This document shows positions 42,799-53,176 of a stretch of DNA of 64,000 nucleotides, piece by piece; positions within the stretch are counted from its first letter, which is position 1, and each line of letters starts with the position of its first letter. Source of the DNA: Trissonchulus latispiculum. Its lineage: Eukaryota > Nematoda > Enoplea > Enoplida > Ironidae. The position numbers and the translations under genes are program-made. The stretch lies in contig JASAND010011059.1 of NCBI GenBank assembly GCA_030248195.1, positions 1 through 64,000 on the forward strand, read 5' to 3'. The notes under the pieces are model-generated. The model was not told where the DNA came from, searched no databases, and saw nothing but the letters and a program-made list of their open reading frames with translations.

Positions 42799-44920
42799 CT
42801 AAAAATTAAAAATAGTAAATATTGATGAAAAAAACTTGTATCCGTCTTGTGCCTAAGCACATTCTTGAGATGTTCCTTTTGTCATTGAAAAATCATGAAT
42901 CCCAAAATTTAAAGACAGTTTTTTCGAAAATCAAAATTGAATCGTATGAATTTAGACCAGGCCAGACCGCCGCTCCCACCTATAAGTTGTGCTCTGAAGC
43001 TGTTGCAAGTAGCACCAGCTGGCAAGGATATAGCTATGGGCTCTTCCAGAAATTATAACTCAATGTAGATTTCACTTCCACCATCCGTTACGCCATCTTT
43101 AAAAAACAGTGGAATGGAGGAGCACTGCAAGTATGCCTTCTCACATCAGGGGCCTATTTCATAAAACTACATTGTGTACATTACATTCAGTACACTACAA
43201 TGTAGCTTTTTTACATTAGGTACATTTTTCTGTTTCATAAAACAAATGTAGATTTTACAATGTAATGTAGTTACATTACATTCGGCTCCTTTGAAGTTTC
43301 TTGTTGGAAAGCCCTTTTCTACATTGTAGTTATGGAAATGTACAATGTAGGTACATTGTTACATTAAATTTGCCAGCTTAGAAAATTAAAAATATGTTAA
43401 CTGTCATTAATTAATTGATCGAATTAGCAAAAATATTTGTTTGTAACTTCTTATTGCTTTGTTTGACCATCTGCTAATTTTTTCTAGATTTGTAGCAAAG
43501 TAAAAATTTTAAATTTTAGTTTTGCAGTAGCGCAGACAACTCGTCACTATAGTTAAACACCTTTTATGTAATTTTTGGTAGAAAATACTTATCTACTCCT
43601 TCATTTTTTCTATTTAGAATGGCAAAACTCTAAGAGTTACAGCGGTCTTGACCACAGTAGCAAATGTAGCTACATTGTAGATTACATTTTACTGCAAATA
43701 GTTTTATGAAATCGACTCAATTTTGTTACAATGTAGCTACATTGTAGGTCCTATGTTTTCAATACAGAAACAACTACATTGTAATGTAAGTTACATTGTA
43801 ATGTACCCAGCTACACTGTAGTTACATTACAATGTAGAATATTTTATGAAACCGAAAACTACAATAAATGTAGAAATGTAGCTACATTGTAGCAAATGTA
43901 AGTTTTATGAAATAGGCCCCAGGTGGGTTCGTGCTACTGGAGGTGGACAGAACATCATTGATACTACCTCTTTCATCAGGCAGGACAGAGTGGACCGGCC
44001 GGCAGTAGTGGCTCCCTCAGCAGATGGGCTATATTATTTTGCATTACAGCAGCGTTACGCATCTGCCCAGGACTTCTAGATTTCTGCTTTTTCAAAGCAC
44101 TAAGCAGATGGTAGATCTGGGGCTGTCCCTACGGAGACGAAAAGACCTTTCTGCGGCTAGGGCAGGTAGCTCCTTCGTTCGGTGGATAATCGGCATTAGG
44201 TTGGCTTCTACTTTCAGAGCCTCAATCGGACAGGCTTTCAAGCATACTAGAGTGGATCTTTCCCGCTTGACTATAGACATTCAAAAGTTCATATTATTTT
44301 GAAAATATTTTCCTTGGCCGTTGTCGTATCTACGTATGTTTTCAACCGTATGTGCCTTCTTGCGGGTTCTGGAGGATGAGGCTGCCATGCTGATTCTGAG
44401 GAAGGACCGGGAGGACAGTGCGAACTCAATCGCTGTGTTTTTCCACCGAATTAGGCTATATCATTGAACAGCACACTTTGAGGTCGTCTCACTTTGGTGC
44501 AAAGGCTGTCTTGCCGTTTTTTGCATCAAAGACTCGTTGTAAGTACAAATGCAAAAAATGTTACAGTTACATTAAGTTGCAAACTTTCGGATTTTAACAA
44601 GGTTTTTAGGGTTTTCATTTCAACGCTAGTTTTCACGTGTCTTAATATATTCATTTTTACACCACGTATCGGATTATACACACTATGCCTTTCGAAAGAT
44701 AGAGTTCATGATCCTTTGAAACAGCAAAAGGAGATCAGAAAAAAATTGCTTTCATGTCTAGAAAGCAACAAATTCCCAACTTCTGGAGACTGCGTCCCCC
44801 AGACCCCCTGCTTTTACTTTTCTAAGACTGCTTAATTTTATTTATCTATCTCAATCAATGAAACCACTACTACATGCTTGTTCTCAAGGCATGTAAAACA
44901 TGTGTAGAAATAAATTTGAA
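42799..44920. other. Unassigned stretch with a possible decayed coding segment
   Basis: On both sides of the MITE at 43150-43919 the sequence is richer in GC and partly open (for example 42960-43146 and 43923-44300), and would be continuous without the MITE. I could not recognise a product. The rest is AT-rich. Confidence 0.35.
43150..43919. mobile_element. 770-bp MITE with GGGCCTATTTCATAAAAC ends and CAG flanks
   Basis: The 18-bp perfect inverted ends GGGCCTATTTCATAAAAC are flanked by CAG on both sides (43147-43149 and 43920-43922). That fits a 3-bp target duplication as in PIF/Harbinger-type elements. The interior holds more than a dozen TACATTGTA-type palindromic motifs in both orientations. 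There is no ORF. Confidence 0.7.
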
Positions 44921-45047
44921 GGCCCACTCTCTAAGCGGCTCTCGATGCTTCTGCCGACCTCAACAACAATTTGAATAAATTTGAAGTTACAAGGCCCCAA
45001 CTTGCCTCCCCTTTGGGCCCTCCAAAACCTCACCTGCGGGAACACCT

Positions 45048-45428
45048 TTGGCCCCACCAAGGAGGAGCCCCCCCGCATCGGCACCCAACCCTCAATATCT
45101 TGGCAGGGTTTTGGGGCCCTGTAACCCGGCCGACAGGGTCCCCCCTCAGTCTAGTCCTGTACACAGAACTGTAAATACTGGCCGAATTTACCGAGACATA
45201 GTCATATTTATTCTCCTGCTACTGACCGGGTACATCCATCCCAATCCTGGCCCGGGAACCAGGGACCAGCCGGAAGCGTGGCCCTGTGGGTTATGCGGCA
45301 GAAACGTCTCTTGGAAAGTGTGGTCCATTAGCTGCTCCACCTGTGAGAGATGGTTCCATAGAACTTGCACTACCATTACGTTAGAAGCTATCAAACGATA
45401 TGATACGGCGCATGATCGATGGAACTGA
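45048..45428 (+). pseudogene. LINE 1 N-terminal part: 2A-like motif and PHD-like finger
   Basis: A hydrophobic run leads into LLLLTGYIHPNPGP (45228-45254 for the core), ending in NPGP as 2A ribosome-skipping peptides do; Tyr and His stand where Asp and Glu are usual. A finger follows with C-x2-C, then CSTCERWFHRTC, spacing like a PHD finger. The frame stops at 45428 just before its last Cys pair, then the reading shifts to 45469. Confidence 0.6.
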
Positions 45429-45468
45429 ATAGCTGTGAACCGCCCGCCCCCTCATTCAGCAGCCTGCC

Positions 45469-46357
45469 GTGGTGCCTCCACCCTCTCCAACCAGATGCCC
45501 TACCGCACCGCGGCCACAGGGGAAGAGCCGCAGAGGCTGCATTAGAATAATGCAATGGAATGTCAGCAGTCTCCGAAACAGAAAAGTGGAACTGGAAAAA
45601 TTCCTCCTCGACCAGCAGAGCAATGGCACCCCTATAGATGTCCTTGCACTGCAAGAAACCAAGGTGGGCGAAGGGCAGTTCAAGCTGAACGGATACAGCG
45701 TGCTTGCTAAATCCAGAAATCGGCCCAGGCAAGCTAATGCTGGACCGGCCGCTGGAGGCGGCCTGCTCATTGCGGTCCGGGATGGTGTCAGCTACCGAAT
45801 CCGGGTATGAGACCATACGCACCATATGATGCGATCACGGAAACTATAACCATCTCAATCTATGTTCCCGGCAGAAAACGGTAACTGGAGCTGAAGTTAA
45901 CAAATGTCTATTGCCCACCCATTCGGCGCGCTGTGGATGATGACAGCACTGATAATTTCAACCCGGACTACCTTCCAAACAGCCCCAAAAGTCTAATTCT
46001 GGGCAACTTTAACGCTCATGCGGCTGCATGGGATAGCCGAGTTGCCAGGAATGGCCGGGCGAATTAATCGAGGAATGGACATCAGGAACGGAAATGATGC
46101 TGGCCAATAACGGCAGCCCTACCCGCAAAGATTACAGAACCGGGTGTGATGGAGCACCGGATCTGACATTCTATCACTCATTCTGGGAGGGTAGAATCTC
46201 CTGGGAAGTCGGATCTGATATGGGATCGGATCATCTTCCAATCCTATTAACTGTCAACCTGAATCAACAGCGGCTGCAGCTGCTCCGATACCAAACAAGT
46301 GGGCGTGTAGAAAGGCAGACGGGACAAAGTTCCAGAATGCAGTGGATAGCAAAATAG
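45469..46357 (+). pseudogene. LINE 1 endonuclease domain, frame-broken
   Basis: AP-endonuclease motifs in order: IMQWNVSSLRNRK, ALQETKVGEG, GGGLLIAVRDG, LTNVYCPP, GNFNAHAAAWDSR, and MGSDHLPILL with the catalytic Asp-His. They fall in at least three frames (breaks near 45810, 45880 and 46065). This domain nicks target DNA for retrotransposition. Confidence 0.7.
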
Positions 46358-47348
46358 AAACATCTGATTTCTATAGAACTACAAATGTCCATTCAGCCAA
46401 CAAAATTCTGTCAACTGCCATTATCCATCCGGCCAAAATAGCTATACCGAAGGGAAGACGGATCAAGCCCAAACCATGGTGGGACGAAGACGTTGCTGCC
46501 GCAATCCAACGACGAAAGGAAGCCAGGAACCTGGCACATCTGGACGAAGAGTCAATGGAGCACTGGATACGCACAAGTCGGGAGAACTCAGCTCTGATAA
46601 TCAGCAAAAAATCTGAGTGGTGGAAGAAAACAGCATCTAACTTCAGTGCTGTCTCGGATCCTAAAAGAGTCTGGAACAAAATCAGATCCATTGATGGAAG
46701 AAAGTCTAAGCCCAACTACTCAGCTCTCAGTAAAAATGGCAAAATCTACTCCACTGATAGACAGAAGCCTGAGTTATTCTGCCGTGATTTTCGGCGGTAA
46801 GCAGACTCAAAGAGGACAAGAATGAGACGGAGGAAAAGAATGATTCGAGCAAAATTAAAGAGTGCCCCCCCCTATCACCTGCCCCTCGAAACTGCTCTGA
46901 TTTGACCATGGCTGAACTGAATTCTGCTCTTAGCTCTCTGCACTATGGGAAGGCTCCTGGAGCAGATGATATCTGCGCCGAAATGCTGGCCAATCTAAGC
47001 CAATCTGGTAAAAATGCCCTCCTCCATCTCTATAATCTATCATGGAACTCTGGGGAGATCCCGAGTGCTTGGAAAATGGTTGAATATGCTGTTGGGGCCT
47101 GGGGTCCATCAGTTGCTAAATCCAATATCCAAAAACTGGAGGTCTGCAACAGCCGGGCAGCGAGGCTAATCTCTGGTCGCACTGCTACTGCTCCGACTGA
47201 TGGAGTTCTTCTGGAAGCAGGCCTGGCACCAATCAAAAGCATAATCATGGAAAAATCTCTCACTGCATGCTACAACTCATTGTCTCTGCCAGCCAGTAAC
47301 CTCAGGGCGCAGTCAGCTCGTCAGTATGTTAGACCACGCCTCAAGTAA
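46342..47348 (+). pseudogene. LINE 1 linker and RT with the catalytic core deleted
   Basis: The linker (46342-46800) has KPWWDEDVAAAIQRRKEA and WNKIRSIDG. The RT start (46902 on) reads HYGKAPGADDICAEML and SGEIPSAWK. It then jumps at about 47080 straight to EYAVGAWGPSVAKSN, which belongs after the RT thumb. Motifs A, B and C (the DD box) are missing. The fusion stays in frame for 148 codons. Confidence 0.7.
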
Positions 47349-47531
47349 GTCAATTCGTGGAGGAGCTACGCAGAAAGTTAAGCTATTTTCCAGGAGCTCC
47401 AGAACTCCCGACTTGAATCCCGGACTTCAATTCCTCCCAAACCGCCATGGGATCTAGTGCCCACCGTTAATATCAACAGCAACGGAGTGGGCACAATTCT
47501 TGACACAGAATCTCTGATCCTGGCCTACACT

Positions 47532-47886
47532 CTGGCATTTTTTTAGTGGGGGGGGTGGGCCCCCCACTTTTCGGTTCCCCCTCCACTTTTCGGACCCCCC
47601 CCCTTTTCGGCAAGCCCCCACCCACTTTTTTGGGGGTCGCCCAAAAGTGTCAAAAAATTAGGTTTTGGAGGTCAAATTTTCAAAAATTTTCTTAATTTTT
47701 AGCTAATTTATGGACTTATAAGCCCATTTTAAGCTTAAAAACAGCGATTTTTTGCGTTTTTACCTTACAAATGCAAATGTTTCGCTAACAATTTCGGTAT
47801 ATTTGGCCTTTGGCTCGCCCCCCACTTCCCCCTCCCTAGGGGGGGGGGGCTCGCCGCCTACTTTCAAAACCCTAAAAAAATGCCAG
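47532..47886. mobile_element. CTGGCATTTTTTTAG MITE, copy 3, in the LINE 1 RNase H
   Basis: The inverted ends CTGGCATTTTTTTAG and CTAAAAAAATGCCAG are flanked by ACACT on both sides (47527-47531 and 47887-47891). The flanking LINE sequence is restored exactly by removing the element and one ACACT, which confirms the insertion and a 5-bp duplication. The target is the TDGS active-site stretch of RNase H. Confidence 0.85.
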
Positions 47887-47933
47887 ACACTGATGGTTCA
47901 GCTACTGCCGGCACAGAAAATGGAGGAGCCGGA

Positions 47934-48017
<84 letters not shown>

Positions 48018-48496
48018 TGAAGGCTTGTGGGGACACACTGGAACTCAAGCAGCCTGATGGAAAACATTGTTCCAGCTTTAGAGCAGAGCTCTTGGCCATA
48101 AAATTGGCAGTCATTTGGTCCCATGAATACAGAAGTGTCCGTAGAGGAACGGACTCGAAATCAGCCCTAGAAAAGTTGAAGCGAAGCTGCATCGCTATTA
48201 CCCCAGAATGAAGCAAAAATCGACGTGGGCACACTGAAATGCCTGTTGAGAAGAAGATCTCCAGCGGATTGGAGAATGAGAATCAGTAATGATTCCGTCT
48301 TGTTGGTCAATCCATTCCTGAAGAATCCACCGGACGATAACGAGTCCGGGTTGTCGAGGAGTCAGAGACGTATTCTGTCCCACCCAACTACGTTCTGGTG
48401 GCCACTGCTACCTGTTGGCCTCCTACAGACACAGAATTGGAAGAGAAACCAGTCCACTGTGTCCGCGATGTAAGGAAGAAGATGATGATATGGAGC
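47887..48496 (+). pseudogene. LINE 1 RNase H remainder and start of the zinc knuckle
   Basis: TDGSATAGTENGGAGV precedes the (TA)n tract. After it come CSSFRAELLAIKLAV and TDSKSALEKLK, the second and third RNase H motifs, in other frames. CPRCKEEDDDME at 48461-48496 begins the zinc knuckle, where LINE 2 is inserted. Confidence 0.6.
47935..48014. repeat. (TA)n microsatellite inside LINE 1
   Basis: About 40 TA units have expanded inside the RNase H coding region and separate its first and second motifs. Confidence 0.95.
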
Positions 48497-48570
48497 TGTA
48501 CCTGGAGAGTACCTTGCCGTTGGTGGTACGGCAGAACCCCTCCCTCGGGATCCCGACCGGAGGACAACAA

Positions 48571-48945
48571 ATGGCTCTCACCTACCTGGGCCCCCCGGGC
48601 CCACCTCTCCGCAAACGGAGGCCCCCTGGGACTACCCAAATCCCCCAATGGATTGCGTGCGCACCCTATCCTGCCGTGTTTTTGGTAGCAGGCCCTGGTA
48701 GACCGGCATACTGGGGTCTGCTGCTATTGCTTGCCGGGGATATAGAGAGAAACCCTGGCCCAGTCACTGGCCCTGTCCAGTCTGCTCCAAACCCACCCCT
48801 AAGAACTGAAGTGAAGTGTACAGCCTGTATGGGCTGGGTCCATCTCCGCCCATGCTCTGGGCTCCGGTCATTCGGTGCCTACGACCCCTACCTCTGGAAG
48901 TGCCGGAGGTGCACTACGACGAATCCGCCCACCATACCGGCTTAA
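48571..48945 (+). CDS. LINE 2 N-terminal peptide with 2A-like GDIERNPGP and half a PHD finger
   Basis: From an ATG at 48571, about 50 residues of Pro-rich sequence lead into LLLLLAGDIERNPGP (core 48739-48762). This matches the 2A consensus D-[VI]-E-x-N-P-G-P; such sequences make the ribosome skip a peptide bond before the last Pro. VKCTACMGWVHLRPCSGL and LWKCRRC follow, a partial zinc finger. The frame ends at a TAA (48943-48945) where foreign DNA begins. In the intact element the 2A would free the downstream endonuclease-RT polyprotein from this leader. Confidence 0.65.
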   Translation: MALTYLGPPGPPLRKRRPPGTTQIPQWIACAPYPAVFLVAGPGRPAYWGLLLLLAGDIERNPGPVTGPVQSAPNPPLRTEVKCTACMGWVHLRPCSGLRSFGAYDPYLWKCRRCTTTNPPTIPA

Positions 48946-49672
48946 GTTAAGTTATTTCATGTTTTTGCGTGCGGAGAAGCAGTTTTCACGATATCTAGTA
49001 GCCCCACAGGGGTAATGCAATAACACAAGCGCTTAGAAAGGTTCCAGTACCTATATATATATTGATTATAAGAATCAAATATTTTCAGCGGGTGACGCTG
49101 TAAAGCAAAGGACAGGTGACTTCTGTATACCTTGGCGGTTATACTAGACCTAGTTTGTGGTTTTCGTAGGTAACGCGCTTCGTAAAGTAAGCAATTCCAG
49201 ATATTTTAACAGTTTTGGTTGGACACTAGACTATTAGGTATGGAATTATTAACTCTACCTGAGTTATGCAATCATTTTCACATTCCAAGGGAAAAATGTC
49301 AAATCCCAAAATTAGCTCAAATTCATGAATATCGTATTCTTACTTCATTAAACACTGTTTTTCATAGTTTCCTAATGTTCTGAGGTCATAAATTAACTTT
49401 CAGAACATGTCCCGAATATTTTTCCATTTTTTTTCCGATGCGTCGAAAAAACCCAAATACAATTTCGTCAGATTTAACATACCCCCACCTACTATGACCC
49501 ACGGAAAAGGTTGTAAATAGTGTGAAATTGCTGGAAAAGCTCAGAAAACATGATATTTCATTGCAAAAATCGTCAAAATAACGTTAGGAATATTTTTCCA
49601 TTTTTTTCCACCCCATCGGAAAAAATGGAAAAAACCTTTTTTTTCAGTCCTTTTTTCCGCGCCCATCCCTAG
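48946..49672. mobile_element. Foreign insert in LINE 2, including dispersed repeat copy 2
   Basis: LINE 2 coding sequence stops near 48945 and resumes near 49673 within the endonuclease. Between them, 49225-49673 matches the repeat at 14545-14957. The right end reads CGCCCATCCCTAG. Part of the endonuclease was lost, so this is more than a clean insertion. Confidence 0.5.
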
Positions 49673-49678
49673 ACCTAA

Positions 49679-50394
49679 TTGACCACCTGGATGGCCACAT
49701 CTGATCCCACCACCCTGAACGACGGAGCACCCACTCGGCTTGGGGCGAACCCAAGGGAAGGTCCCACCTCCCCGGATCTCACCATCTGCCATTCCGCCTT
49801 GGCAGTAGCCGCCCGGTGGAAAGTCTTGACGGACACAGTTTCTGACCACCATCCAGTCCTCACCTGCCTACCACTCCGTGCCCAACTGAAACCCGGTGGT
49901 CGAGGTCCTGCGAAGTGGAGCTTCAAGAAAGCGAGGTGGAAAGCTTTCAGCAGTACCTCACCGATGCCATGACCGCCGCTCCTGATCCAGCTGAAGTAGG
50001 GGTGCATTTGGCCTGTAGGTATTTGACGGATCAAATCATGAAGGCGGCCTGTCAATCAATCCCGAAAGGATCTATCCTCAGGAGAGCGCCATGGTGGTGC
50101 CAAGAAGCTGAGGAAGCGGTCCAGAAATGCAGGTCCGCCCGAGCTAAAGCCCTGGAAAGCCCTGTGGATCGAAGCTAAACGGGACTCCCTCGCAACTATC
50201 CAGCGGCTGAAAAGAGAGTGCTGGCAAAATTTCGCAACGAAGCTCAGTGCTCGAACGGATCCCAAGAAAGTCTGGTCGGTGATATACTCGATTGACGGAA
50301 AGATCACCCAGACCCGACCACAGTCCTTGACTATTTCGGGAAATCTCTTACTTCGGATCCAGCAAAAGCCAAGGCTTTTGTTCAGCAATATGCC
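49679..50394 (+). pseudogene. LINE 2 endonuclease C-terminus and linker, frame-broken
   Basis: PDLTICHSALAVAARWK and TVSDHHPVLTCLPL give the last endonuclease motif (SDHHP). The linker follows in another frame (FQQYLTDAMTAAPD, RAPWWCQEAEEAVQKCRSAR), then KVWSVIYSIDGK in a third. Confidence 0.6.
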
Positions 50395-50406
50395 AAGGTC
50401 AGCTAT

Positions 50407-51324
50407 GTGAAGCCCACCCATCAGAGAAAGTCTACCAAAATCTCTGTGCTGACAGAGATCCGGGAAACAACTGCTCAACAGCCTGATGACCCAATGTGCT
50501 CTAACTTTACCAGCCTGGAGCTGGATTTTGCGATACGAAACCTGAAATTGGGGAAAAGCCCTGGTGGAGACGGAATTGCAAACGAAATGATCCATAATCT
50601 GCCAGACTCTGCCAGGAAGTACCTCCTGCGTCTACTCAACCTGTCCTGGTCAACTGGCGAAATCCCGCAAACCTGGAGAACAGCTAACATAATTTCCATT
50701 CTGAAGAAGGGAAAGCCAGCCAATGATACGTCATCCTACCGCCCAATCAGCCTCACAAGCTGCCTAGGGAAGGTTATGGAATCCTTGGTGAAGGCCAGGC
50801 TCCAATACTGGCTGGAAATCTATACCAAGCTGTCCCCAGACCAGGCTGGTTTCAGGCAACTTAGATCGACGGAACACCAAGTCTGCAGGATCACCCAGAT
50901 GGCAATAGATGGTTTCCAGCGACGCCCCCCTGCCAAACGCACCGTGTTAGCCTTAATCGATTTCTCCAGAGCTTTCGACACCGCCATCAGAGAAAGAATC
51001 CTTCGAAAGCTTCTCAATAAGGGTGTCCCCACCCAAATGGTCAAATGGATCAAGAATTTCCTGACAAACAGAAGAGGACGTGTCAGATACAATTCCTGCT
51101 TCAGCCAGACCAAACTATTCCACCAAGGGGTGCCCCAAGGTTCTGTCCTATCGCCCTTCCTATTCCTAGTCTACATCGACGACATCCTATCCAAACTGCC
51201 AAGGGAAGTACAGGGGAGCATCTACGACGACGTCGCTGTCTGGCTGGAGTTCGGACGCCGATATCACTGTGGCAGAAGCCAATGTCCAGAAAGCCCTGGA
51301 CTCCATCACCGCCTGGGCAACTGA
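50407..51324 (+). pseudogene. LINE 2 reverse transcriptase, motif C altered to YDD
   Basis: RT blocks are in order: LGKSPGGDGIANEMI, SYRPISLTSCLGKVMES, DQAGFRQLRSTEHQV, ALIDFSRAFDT (motif A), QGVPQGSVLSPFLFLVYID (motif B), then SIYDDVAVW (51217-51240). LINE RTs normally have Y-A-D-D; one residue is missing, leaving YDD. Just after it the frame shifts, and the thumb continues in the ORF at 51269. It would copy RNA into DNA at the nicked target; this copy looks inactive. Confidence 0.75.
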
Positions 51325-52080
51325 AAATGAAGCCCAAATCAATGTTGGTAAATGCCAGGCCTGTATCTTCTCTACACACAATAAGCAGGCCAATTACGCT
51401 CCATCACTCAGAATCTGTGACCAGCCTGTCCCCTACGACCCAAACCCGTCCTTTCAGGGCGTGTCCTTAGACTGGAACATGTCCTTTGGACCCCACGTTG
51501 CCAAATTGAAGACCCGGTGCCGCAGAAGACTAGCCACCCTGAGTGCAGTGGCTGGCAGGTCATGGGGACCTGACAAAGAGGATCTCCGGGCTATGTACAT
51601 AGCCTATATTCGATCGGTACTGGAGTATGCCCTTCCTGCCTGGTTTCCATCTGCTTCGGAAACCTCCGTTTCCAGGCTGGAAACTATCCAAAATTCAGCG
51701 GCCCGAATCATCACTGGGTGCTACCCGGGCACCCCTGCCCACCTCGTCAGGACAGAAGCTGATCTGCCTCCTCTCAGACTCAGGGGAGAAGAACCGGCGT
51801 GTGCCTACGGGAAATCCATGCGCCTACCTACAGACAACCCGAGAAGAGCCGCAGCAGAAGGACAAGTTCCCCAGCGACTGAAGTCCCAGAGATCCTGGCG
51901 ATACACCGGTCAGCGGATAAGCGACGTTTGCGGCCTAGAGCATAACCACAGGGAAAACTTCCAACTCCACTCCATTGCACCATGGGATGCTGCCTCTGCT
52001 ACGTTCAAACCTCAGCTCGTCCACCCCTCCTCTAGCCGCAACGCTGATGACCTCCGACGGTTGGCTATGGAAACTATCCA
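51269..52080 (+). pseudogene. LINE 2 RT thumb and connecting region
   Basis: NVQKALDSITAWATENEAQI, FQGVSLDWNMSFGPHV, YIRSVLEYALPAWF and NSAARIITGCYPGTP are the post-RT blocks common to LINEs of this group. The frame changes near 52080 to the RNase H frame. Confidence 0.7.
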
Positions 52081-52898
52081 GTTTGCCCGCCGCCGACATA
52101 GTCATTTGGACGGACGGTTCCGTAGAGGAGGGCATACGAAACGGAGGATCTGCAGTCATAATCTTCTCGGGAGCAGGCAACATGTTGGAGCGAATCCTTC
52201 TACCGGCCGGGTCGGTTTGCTCTAGCTACAGGGCTGAACTAATGGCTATTGAATCCGGCCTGTCCTGGGTAGTTGGAAACTGGAACCCTGAATGGAAAGA
52301 AATCCGTGTCTGCTCTGACTCCCAATCTAGCATCTCCAGGCTGTCCAACCCAATGCAGGCGAGCAATTCCCCGGTGGTAAACCTCATCTGGACTAGACTG
52401 GCGGAGATAACAACCTTCCAATGGGTCCCAGCACATGTCGGAGTGACTAGGAACGAAGAGGCTGATCAGGCTGCCAAGGAAGCGTCATCTGCCCCAGGAC
52501 AGCCCAATATCAGCATTGACTACGTTACCGCAAAGGCGGTCTTTCAGCGACATTTTAGGGCCCGTGTGGTCTCGGAAAGGGCTGCCCATGACGGACTGGG
52601 AATATACTCCGGCGGAAGACCACCATATCCCAGCCCGGAGGTATCCCTCCCGAGGCAAATCAGATCAACCCTGGCCCAACTACGCTGCAATGGACATTCC
52701 AGAATTCTTGGCCAGTACAGACACCGTATCGGCATCTCTGACTCCCCCCAATGCCCCCTATGCGGGCACGAATCGGAAGATCTGCAGCATCTGTTCATAG
52801 ATTGCCCATCTAGGCAATTCCGGCATCTGGGAACCAACCCTACGTTGGCGGTCCTTACGGAGGCCCCCTTGCAGTGGTGGATTTCCTGCGGGGAATAG
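51975..52898 (+). CDS. LINE 2 RNase H domain and CCHC zinc knuckle
   Basis: All four RNase H catalytic sites are present: VIWTDGSVE, SSYRAELMAIESG, VCSDSQSSI and WVPAHVGVTRNEEADQAAK. RNase H removes the RNA strand of the RNA-DNA hybrid. The C-terminus has CPLCGHESEDLQHLFIDC, a C-x2-C-x8-H-x4-C knuckle. The frame is intact for 307 codons to a TAG (52896-52898) but is out of frame with the RT. Confidence 0.75.
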   Translation: MHHGMLPLLRSNLSSSTPPLAATLMTSDGWLWKLSSLPAADIVIWTDGSVEEGIRNGGSAVIIFSGAGNMLERILLPAGSVCSSYRAELMAIESGLSWVVGNWNPEWKEIRVCSDSQSSISRLSNPMQASNSPVVNLIWTRLAEITTFQWVPAHVGVTRNEEADQAAKEASSAPGQPNISIDYVTAKAVFQRHFRARVVSERAAHDGLGIYSGGRPPYPSPEVSLPRQIRSTLAQLRCNGHSRILGQYRHRIGISDSPQCPLCGHESEDLQHLFIDCPSRQFRHLGTNPTLAVLTEAPLQWWISCGE

Positions 52899-52945
52899 GC
52901 CGCCTCTGAGGTGGTCTATATCATATTGGTCCGCCAGATGATCCA

Positions 52946-52969
52946 GGAAATAACAACAACAACAACAAC
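52946..52969 (+). repeat. (AAC)n 3' tail of LINE 2
   Basis: Seven AAC-type units directly precede the right target duplication at 52970. Confidence 0.8.
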
Positions 52970-53176
52970 ATGATATGGAGCACTTGCTCCTTAGCTGTCC
53001 TGCCTTAGCTACCCAACGGGTGCAAATGTTGGGGTGGCCCCTACCTTGGATCTGCTTTATACCAACCCAGTCCTGGTGGTCCGGTTTTTGGAGGTGGCGG
53101 GGATCCTTGCCTGAGGTTCTCCGACCCATATGCCAAATCTGGGCCCGAAATTAGAGAGAGAGAGAATAAATTTGAA

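Larger units (their letters stand above)
48497..52969 (+). mobile_element. LINE 2: second retrotransposon nested in LINE 1
   Basis: The 12-bp duplication ATGATATGGAGC flanks the element at 48485-48496 and 52970-52981. The 3' end is an (AAC)n tract, a simple-repeat tail typical of this LINE group. The element carries the same module order as LINE 1 but is diverged from it. Its endonuclease N-terminal half is replaced by foreign DNA (about 48946-49672), and it has frame changes near 50178, 51240 and 52080, so it is dead. Confidence 0.8.
44921..53164 (+). mobile_element. LINE 1: 2A-PHD-endonuclease-RT-RNase H retrotransposon, interrupted
   Basis: Order: 2A-like motif, PHD-like finger, AP-type endonuclease, RT, RNase H, zinc-knuckle tail. 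This resembles the I/ingi group of LINEs. AATAAATTTGAA flanks it at 44909-44920 and 53165-53176; a second copy at 44974-44985 makes the left end ambiguous (44921 or 44986). The element is defective: many frame changes, an RT deletion near 47080, a MITE in RNase H, a (TA)n tract, and a second LINE (48497-52969) within the zinc-knuckle region. Its last part (52982-53164) follows that insertion, starting with the HLLLSCPALATQRVQMLG zinc-knuckle tail. Confidence 0.75.

Noticed and set aside
44024..44302. 92-aa plus-strand frame as a gene
   Set aside because: It is partly open with moderate GC, but no domain is recognised and the flank frames are broken; noted only as a possible decayed segment.
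47752..48234. Open frames with long Tyr-Ile repeats
   Set aside because: They come from the (TA)n tract inside LINE 1. The same applies at 26553 and 28792.
51045..51470. Additional plus- and minus-strand frames over LINE 2
   Set aside because: They are shadows of the RT and RNase H frames.
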